Positions 41,604 to 45,948 of a stretch of DNA of 45,948 bases are shown one piece after another; positions within the stretch are counted from its first letter, which is position 1; every line of letters starts with the position of its first letter. The position numbers and the translations under genes are program-made. The stretch is from assembly GCA_964392725.1 (NCBI GenBank), contig CAYMPW010000012.1:1-45948 (forward strand), in the 5' to 3' direction. The notes under the pieces were generated by a model. The model ran no database searches. It had not been told where the DNA came from and worked only from the letters and a program-made list of their open reading frames with translations. Origin of the DNA: CAYMPW01 sp964392725 (GTDB taxonomy: Archaea; Thermoplasmatota; Thermoplasmata; Methanomassiliicoccales; Methanomethylophilaceae).

Positions 41604-43025
41604 ATGTCTTTCATCGAGTTGCTTACAGGTAAGAACAAAGTACCTGCCGAAGCACTTCTCAACGAAGCTCCTTCGGTTATCGGAATGATGGCCGTTACGA
41701 TTGGATCCGGAGAATCTTTGGATGCTGCAATACGTGATACCGCAGAGAACGGTCCACCCGGTCTCTCCGCAGTATTCAAATCGGTTGTTACCGAAGCCGA
41801 TTGCAGAATCTGTCCCGATCTCCGCGAAGGTTTGGAAACAAAACTCGGAACTATGCCAGCAACTATGAAACCGTTTGTTCGCGCAATGAATATTCTCATT
41901 GCTGCTTCTGATTCCACAGACTCTGCAGAACGTGCCAGAATGACCAAGGATGCCAGCGATATTTCCCTTACGGGACTGAAAGAAATGGGAGCATCGTACA
42001 GTTCTATGCTCAACACACCCTGCATGTTAATCTTCGGAATCGGAATCATGGTTCCGATGATTCTCATGTCTATTCTTCCTATGCTCAGCATGGGTGGAAT
42101 GTTCGGTGCCGCTTCGATAAATCCAATGATTGTTACTTTGATTACATTGGTTGTAATTCCGTCTGCGGTTGCATTGGTTATTATTTCGCTCAACTCGAAG
42201 AATCCATTCGTTGATCTTTCGGAAAAGAAGAATGATATCAAAACAGTTCTTCCGTTACTTATCGGAATTCCCGTAGGTGTAATGGTTTGGATATTTACCG
42301 AAGATGTGTACAACGCAATCATTTTCGGAGGAATCGCATCCGGAACATTGGCATTCATTTGTCTTGCTCCCGGAGAACAGAAAAACAAAACACGCAAACA
42401 GCAAGAATCTGCTCTTAAAGATGGAATGTTTGAACTCGGAAATCAAATGATATCAGGAGCAAACTTCGAAACAGCAGTAGTAAAAGCAGTAGGATCCAGA
42501 AAAGAATGTTTGGAAATGTCAGAATCACTTTCCAGAGAATTGGTACTTTGCAGAGGAGACGAATACAAAGCCATAAAAGAATCTTTGAGTCCCTGTTCCT
42601 CAAAGGTTTCAGACCTGTATTGCAACATAAGAAAATCAGCCGAAAAAGACCTCAGAGATGCAGGACGCCTCGCAATGTCTGTCGGACGTCAATTGCAGGA
42701 TCAGGAATCCGTAAGAAAAGATATTGATAACAAATTAAAGTCGATGTTGGATATGATGATGGGGACAGCGGTATTGTTTGCTCCCCTTGTCTTGGGAATG
42801 AGTGTATCTATGCTTGCACCGTTAGCCGGAATCGCAGGTGCGGTAGATCCTGTTGGAACCACACTTACACTTGCCATATATCTCATTGAATTGTGCGGAT
42901 TGATGGCAGTATTAACATCATCTCTTACGGGAAATTCGGGATTGCAACACATTGTTTACAGATTCGGTATGATGCTTCCTATTGCACTGGTTGTTTTCAC
43001 AGTGAGTACGGGAATTTCTTTCTAA
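41604..43025 (+). CDS. TadC/FlaJ-like pilus assembly membrane protein
   Basis: 473 residues with two T2SSF-type halves: soluble helical segments at about 15-130 and 270-375, each followed by membrane helices (about four after the first and three or four after the second). The soluble segments carry the pattern seen in GspF/FlaJ proteins, for instance SIGMMAVTIGSGESLDAAI in outline and ELGNQMISGANFETAV. It is the inner-membrane platform on which the ATPase acts. The ATG directly follows the stop of the ATPase gene. Confidence 0.85.
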   Translation: MSFIELLTGKNKVPAEALLNEAPSVIGMMAVTIGSGESLDAAIRDTAENGPPGLSAVFKSVVTEADCRICPDLREGLETKLGTMPATMKPFVRAMNILIAASDSTDSAERARMTKDASDISLTGLKEMGASYSSMLNTPCMLIFGIGIMVPMILMSILPMLSMGGMFGAASINPMIVTLITLVVIPSAVALVIISLNSKNPFVDLSEKKNDIKTVLPLLIGIPVGVMVWIFTEDVYNAIIFGGIASGTLAFICLAPGEQKNKTRKQQESALKDGMFELGNQMISGANFETAVVKAVGSRKECLEMSESLSRELVLCRGDEYKAIKESLSPCSSKVSDLYCNIRKSAEKDLRDAGRLAMSVGRQLQDQESVRKDIDNKLKSMLDMMMGTAVLFAPLVLGMSVSMLAPLAGIAGAVDPVGTTLTLAIYLIELCGLMAVLTSSLTGNSGLQHIVYRFGMMLPIALVVFTVSTGISF

Positions 43026-43057
43026 GATGTTAAATAAACGCGGAACGATGGCATAGC

Positions 43058-43570
43058 ATGGACAAGAATGCTCCAATCAAAGTGCTTATCGCCATCTCCG
43101 CATTTCTTGTTTTTTTAGTTTTTGTATCACCTTTTACCGCACCTTCAGGATCCGCTTTGGGTTTAGACGGTGTTGCAGGTTTTATCAACCATTGGAACCT
43201 TTGGTCGGAATATGACATATTTTCAGGATTTTCATATTTGCTTGGGGACATATTCTGTCACCAACAAGAAGCACGTTCTTTCATTTTGAACGGAAATCAA
43301 ATGCCCGTTTGCGTACGCGATGTGTTTATCCTCATTGGTTTCTTAATTACACTTTTGATAATTTTGAAACTTAAAAAAATCGAAATAAATCTTCTTTTAT
43401 TCGGTGCCGTTTTGATGATTCCGATGTTTATGGATTGGATTACTCAATACATGTTGGTTTTGAATTTCCGTCCTACTATAATCATAACCGGACTCCTTGC
43501 GGGAATAGGAATGGGCATGATTGCGAAACATGCATCGGATAGTATTTTTGACAGTATTGTTGAAAAGTGA
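43058..43570 (+). CDS. DUF2085 membrane protein
   Basis: 170 residues with about four membrane helices. The DUF2085 signature is visible as FCHQQEARSFILNGNQMPVCVRD, including the conserved CHQ and the later Cys-x-Arg-Asp. Function is unknown; the conserved His and Cys may bind a metal or be redox active. TTAAATAAACG at 43030-43040 is about 24 nt before the ATG, so it has its own leaderless promoter although it follows the pilus operon by 32 nt. Its stop codon is inside the first arm of the downstream RNA candidate. Confidence 0.8.
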   Translation: MDKNAPIKVLIAISAFLVFLVFVSPFTAPSGSALGLDGVAGFINHWNLWSEYDIFSGFSYLLGDIFCHQQEARSFILNGNQMPVCVRDVFILIGFLITLLIILKLKKIEINLLLFGAVLMIPMFMDWITQYMLVLNFRPTIIITGLLAGIGMGMIAKHASDSIFDSIVEK

Positions 43571-43678
43571 GATGGGTAAGCTCAATAGTCTTAATGTGCG
43601 CCAGTCCGAAATTATATTTTGAGGAGCACAGTTATCTCCGGTGCATAAAGGGAACTGGTCTTATCACTACCCATCTCA
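43568..43678 (+). ncRNA. Candidate structured RNA closed by an 11-bp stem
   Basis: Perfect arms TGAGATGGGTA (43568-43578) and TACCCATCTCA (43668-43678) enclose 89 nt. Inside, GCCAGT (about 43609-43614) can pair with ACTGGT (about 43654-43659), and GGAG with CTCC in the centre, so a branched fold is possible. It matches no tRNA, SRP RNA or RNase P RNA pattern that I can recognise. The first arm contains the stop codon of the DUF2085 gene, so it could be a 3' UTR element, a processed small RNA or a terminator-like structure. Strand is assumed. Confidence 0.4.
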
Positions 43679-43740
43679 AATCCCGATATATCTTTTATTA
43701 TAAAACCCAGACGCGTACGCGATAAAGAAATTCGGAAATC

Positions 43741-43750
43741 TATATAAATA
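43741..43750 (+). promoter_or_regulatory. Box A of psmB
   Basis: TATATAAATA is a near-perfect box A and predicts a start near 43771, leaving a leader of about 55 nt. The 10-nt palindrome CGCGTACGCG (43712-43721) lies 20 nt upstream and may be a regulator site. A 22-codon ORF starts in the leader at 43783 and overlaps the psmB start; its relevance is unknown. Confidence 0.6.
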
Positions 43751-43825
43751 GTGAAGACATCGGACAGCTAGCGAAGTCACGTATGACCAAGCTTTTTAAA
43801 AACATTGATTTTAGAAGGGTAAATT

Positions 43826-44464
43826 ATGGCAGAAACAGATGGTGTTCTTAAAACAGGCACAACCACAATCGGAATCGTTTGCAAAGACGGTGTGGTTATT
43901 GCATCCGAGCGCAGAGCAACAATGGGTCACATGATTGCACACAGTCATGTACAGAAAGTCTACAAAATCGCAGACAATCTCGGAATGACCATTGCAGGTG
44001 TTGTCGGAGATGCTCAGCTTATGGTAAGATTCATCCAGAGCGAAGCTGCAATGTACAGCATCAAACGCGGAGCGCCTATGTCTGTTAATGCTGCAGCAAC
44101 CCTTGTAGCCAATGTTATCCGTCAGGGATTCTACCTTGGACTTATTGTCGGAGGATTTGATAAAACAGGCGGACACATCTTCAGTATCGACGGCGCAGGC
44201 GGATACATAGAAGATAATGTTGTTTCAGTCGGATCAGGATCAATGTTTGCATTGGGTGCTCTTGAAGCTGGATACAAAGAAAACATGTCAAGAGAAGAAG
44301 CAGTTGATCTCGCAGTTACCGCACTTAACTCCGCAATCAGGAGAGATTCGGCAAGCGGCGATGGTATGCTTATTTCCTTTATCGGCAAAAACGGTTACGA
44401 AGAGATTCCCGAGGAAACAATTCGTATCCGTGCCGCGGAACTCGGATTCAAATATCCTAATTGA
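43826..44464 (+). CDS. psmB: Proteasome beta subunit
   Basis: 212 residues. A short propeptide (MAETDGVLKTG) is followed by the mature N-terminus TTTIGIVCKDG with the Thr nucleophile at residue 12. In mature numbering Glu17 (IASERRATMG) replaces the more common Asp17, as in Thermoplasma, and Lys33 is present; GSGS and RDSASGDG complete the site. The subunit forms the two inner heptameric rings of the 20S proteasome, with alpha subunits encoded elsewhere. GAAGGGT is the ribosome site 7 nt before the ATG. It has its own strong promoter. Confidence 0.96.
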   Translation: MAETDGVLKTGTTTIGIVCKDGVVIASERRATMGHMIAHSHVQKVYKIADNLGMTIAGVVGDAQLMVRFIQSEAAMYSIKRGAPMSVNAAATLVANVIRQGFYLGLIVGGFDKTGGHIFSIDGAGGYIEDNVVSVGSGSMFALGALEAGYKENMSREEAVDLAVTALNSAIRRDSASGDGMLISFIGKNGYEEIPEETIRIRAAELGFKYPN

Positions 44465-44518
44465 GTCTAAATTTTCCAAACCTTTTCCCCATTATACTTA
44501 ATTTCAGTTGGTTTCGAA

Positions 44519-45948
44519 ATGAATGCAGAAAGGCTTTTCGATAACATAAGGGAAGAAATCAAAAGATTGGTTCCATCAGAAAAAGATATTACAAATATCG
44601 AATTTGAGGGCCCCCTTGTTGTAATCTATACAAAAGAGTATGAAAAATACTCTCAGAACGACACTGTAGCCAAAACCGTGGCTCAGGGAATTCACAGAAG
44701 AGTGGATATTAGACCAGATCCTTCAACCCTTGGTGATACGAAAACAGTTGAAGAAAAACTTCGTGCTATGATTCCCGAAGAGGCAGAAATCAACGATATT
44801 TACTTCGTGGATGAAACCGGAGTTGCAACGGTAGAAGCAATAAATCCCGGTGCTATCACAGGAAACGAAGGAAAATTACTCAACAGCATCAAAACAGAAA
44901 CCGGATGGAACGTTAAAGTCGTTCGCGCTCCTCCAATACCTTCTAAAACAGTTTCTGATGTCAGAGGGTATATGCGTGCAAATCTGGATGAAAGACACGC
45001 AATGTTGAAACATGTGGCTCAGAAAATCTCTCGTCCTAAGATTGACGGGGAACAATGGGTTAGAATGACCGCAATGGGCGGATTCAGACAAGTAGGGAGA
45101 TCTGCAACCCTTCTCACAACCCGCGAAAGTAAAATTCTTATCGACTGTGGATTGGATCCCAGTTCCGATGCAACACCATATTTTGCGATTCCTGAAATAC
45201 AACCCCTCAAGGATATTGACGCAGTTGTTCTTACTCACGCACACTTGGATCACTGCGGAACACTTCCCGCACTTTTCAAGTACGGCTATGAAGGTCCGGT
45301 TTACTGTACTCCTCCTACAAGAGATCTTATGGCTCTTTTGCAGCTTGATAATATTAAACTTGGATTTGGAGAAGCAAAGAAACAATATTATGAAGCACAG
45401 CACGTCAGAAAGGAAATCCTTCACACGATTCCTTTGAAATATAACGAAACAACGGATATTTCTCCTGATGTCAGGCTTACGCTTCACAACGCGGGACACA
45501 TTCTCGGATCTTCCATTGCCCACTTCCATATTGGAGATGGATTACACAACGTAGCATTCAGTGGAGATACTAAATTTGAAAAATCCTGGCTCTTCAACGC
45601 AGCTACAAATAAATTCCCAAGACTTGAAACCCTTGTCATAGAATCTACATACGGTGGTTCAAAGGATTTCCAACCTCCAAGAGCTGACGCATCTCAGGAA
45701 ATGCGTGAATTGCTTGTGCAGGCAACCGAAAACGGCGGAAAAGTTTTGATTCCTGTTTTCGCAGTTGGTAGGTCACAGGAAGTTATGCTTGTTATCGAAG
45801 AACTTATTCGTACAGGAAGAATGCCTAACGTTCCCGTTTATCTCGATGGTATGATTTGGGAAGCTACTGCTATCCACACGGCATATCCCGAATACCTCAA
45901 CAGTACATTGAGAACCCAGATTTTCCAGAACAACGAGAATCCTTTCCT
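44519..45948 (+). CDS. fttA: aCPSF1/FttA beta-CASP ribonuclease, 3' end outside window
   Basis: 476 codons are visible; the frame runs off the end. The N-terminal 150 residues are the paired KH-like domains of archaeal aCPSF1 (DITNIEFEGPLVVIYT, ETGWNVKVVRAPP). The metallo-beta-lactamase core follows with MGGFRQVGRSATLL, THAHLDHCG (zinc ligands, about 239-247), HNAGHILGSS and FSGDTKF, and the beta-CASP domain begins with VIESTYGG and VFAVGRSQE. This enzyme cleaves nascent RNA at U-rich 3' ends and terminates archaeal transcription. ATTATACTTA (44491-44500) is about 24 nt before the ATG, predicting a leaderless message. Start at 44519, not the out-of-frame ATG at 44523. Confidence 0.95.
   Translation, partial: MNAERLFDNIREEIKRLVPSEKDITNIEFEGPLVVIYTKEYEKYSQNDTVAKTVAQGIHRRVDIRPDPSTLGDTKTVEEKLRAMIPEEAEINDIYFVDETGVATVEAINPGAITGNEGKLLNSIKTETGWNVKVVRAPPIPSKTVSDVRGYMRANLDERHAMLKHVAQKISRPKIDGEQWVRMTAMGGFRQVGRSATLLTTRESKILIDCGLDPSSDATPYFAIPEIQPLKDIDAVVLTHAHLDHCGTLPALFKYGYEGPVYCTPPTRDLMALLQLDNIKLGFGEAKKQYYEAQHVRKEILHTIPLKYNETTDISPDVRLTLHNAGHILGSSIAHFHIGDGLHNVAFSGDTKFEKSWLFNAATNKFPRLETLVIESTYGGSKDFQPPRADASQEMRELLVQATENGGKVLIPVFAVGRSQEVMLVIEELIRTGRMPNVPVYLDGMIWEATAIHTAYPEYLNSTLRTQIFQNNENPF

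Noticed and set aside
41600..42397. 265-residue open frame on the minus strand opposite the TadC/FlaJ-like gene
   Set aside because: It is the antisense shadow of a well-supported pilus gene; its composition is random-like, and it has no promoter or ribosome site.
43568..43678. tRNA, including a pyrrolysine tRNA
   Set aside because: No T-loop GTTCRA motif, no anticodon arm and the closing stem is 11 bp, not 7.
43783..43851. 22-codon upstream ORF overlapping the psmB start as a leader peptide
   Set aside because: Short ORFs of this size arise often by chance in this base composition and no ribosome site precedes it.
43826..44464. Glu17 instead of Asp17 in the proteasome beta subunit as a possible dead enzyme
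   Set aside because: Thermoplasma acidophilum beta subunits carry the same ATERR-type sequence and are active; Thr1 and Lys33 are present.

Overview
The window looks like the chromosome of an AT-rich archaeon of the Thermoplasmatota, most likely a gut-type methanogen of the order Methanomassiliicoccales. Evidence seen: archaeal proteasome beta subunit with Glu at mature position 17 (as in Thermoplasma), archaeal beta-CASP/KH ribonuclease (aCPSF1/FttA), archaeal hpt, GatCAB, an archaeal SelB-like protein, class III-type prepilins with an archaeal type IV pilus ATPase and membrane protein, BspA-like and dockerin-like surface domains, and box A (TATA) elements about 25 nt before many start codons, so that many messages appear leaderless. 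None of the 45 genes whose end is visible stops with TAG (23 TGA, 22 TAA), which fits a lineage that keeps UAG rare for pyrrolysine. The order is an inference; no methanogenesis or pyl gene lies in the window.

Layout. 1-6.2 kb: end of a RelB/DinJ antitoxin, an MFS exporter, a copper export operon (copZ-copA) behind a palindromic operator, a YqaJ-type nuclease with an unknown partner, and hpt. 6.2-13.5 kb: a six-helix membrane protein, a DUF4143 ATPase preceded by phased repeats, a BspA-like surface protein, a TauE/SafE + DUF1634 pair, and gatC-gatA-gatB. 13.5-25.2 kb: an alpha/beta hydrolase fused to Cys pairs, a condensation-type acyltransferase, RarA, a first PaaK-like ligase behind an operator, a Schlafen/AlbA_2 regulator behind five 12-nt tandem repeats, an operon of a second PaaK-like ligase, a double-ACT protein and a SelB-like protein with a worn-out G domain, and a HEPN-like + methyltransferase gene pair.

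25.2-32.9 kb is a metal/metallophore/corrinoid uptake island: two complete FecCD-type ABC systems and a MATE exporter. Both promoter regions carry the same palindrome TTGGATGTATAATCCAA, so the two systems are probably co-regulated. The second binding protein carries a dockerin-like EF-hand pair. 32.9-45.9 kb: a zinc-ribbon membrane protein with a YkgJ-type Cys-cluster protein, hydrolases, an iron-sulfur flavoprotein, two pilin-like proteins, a U32 family protein, an operon of Cys-rich protein, pilus ATPase and TadC/FlaJ-like membrane protein, DUF2085, a 111-nt potentially structured RNA, psmB, and fttA running off the end.

The strongest unusual signal is GatA: all three positions of the Ser-cisSer-Lys amidase triad are replaced, although GatB and GatC look normal. 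Other candidates are the HEPN-methyltransferase pair, the shared metal operator, the dockerin-bearing binding protein and the unassigned RNA. No stretch over 300 bases lacks a gene; the largest gaps (19327-19578 and 43571-43825) hold regulatory repeats and the RNA candidate. I saw no tRNA, rRNA, CRISPR array, insertion sequence or clear pseudogene.
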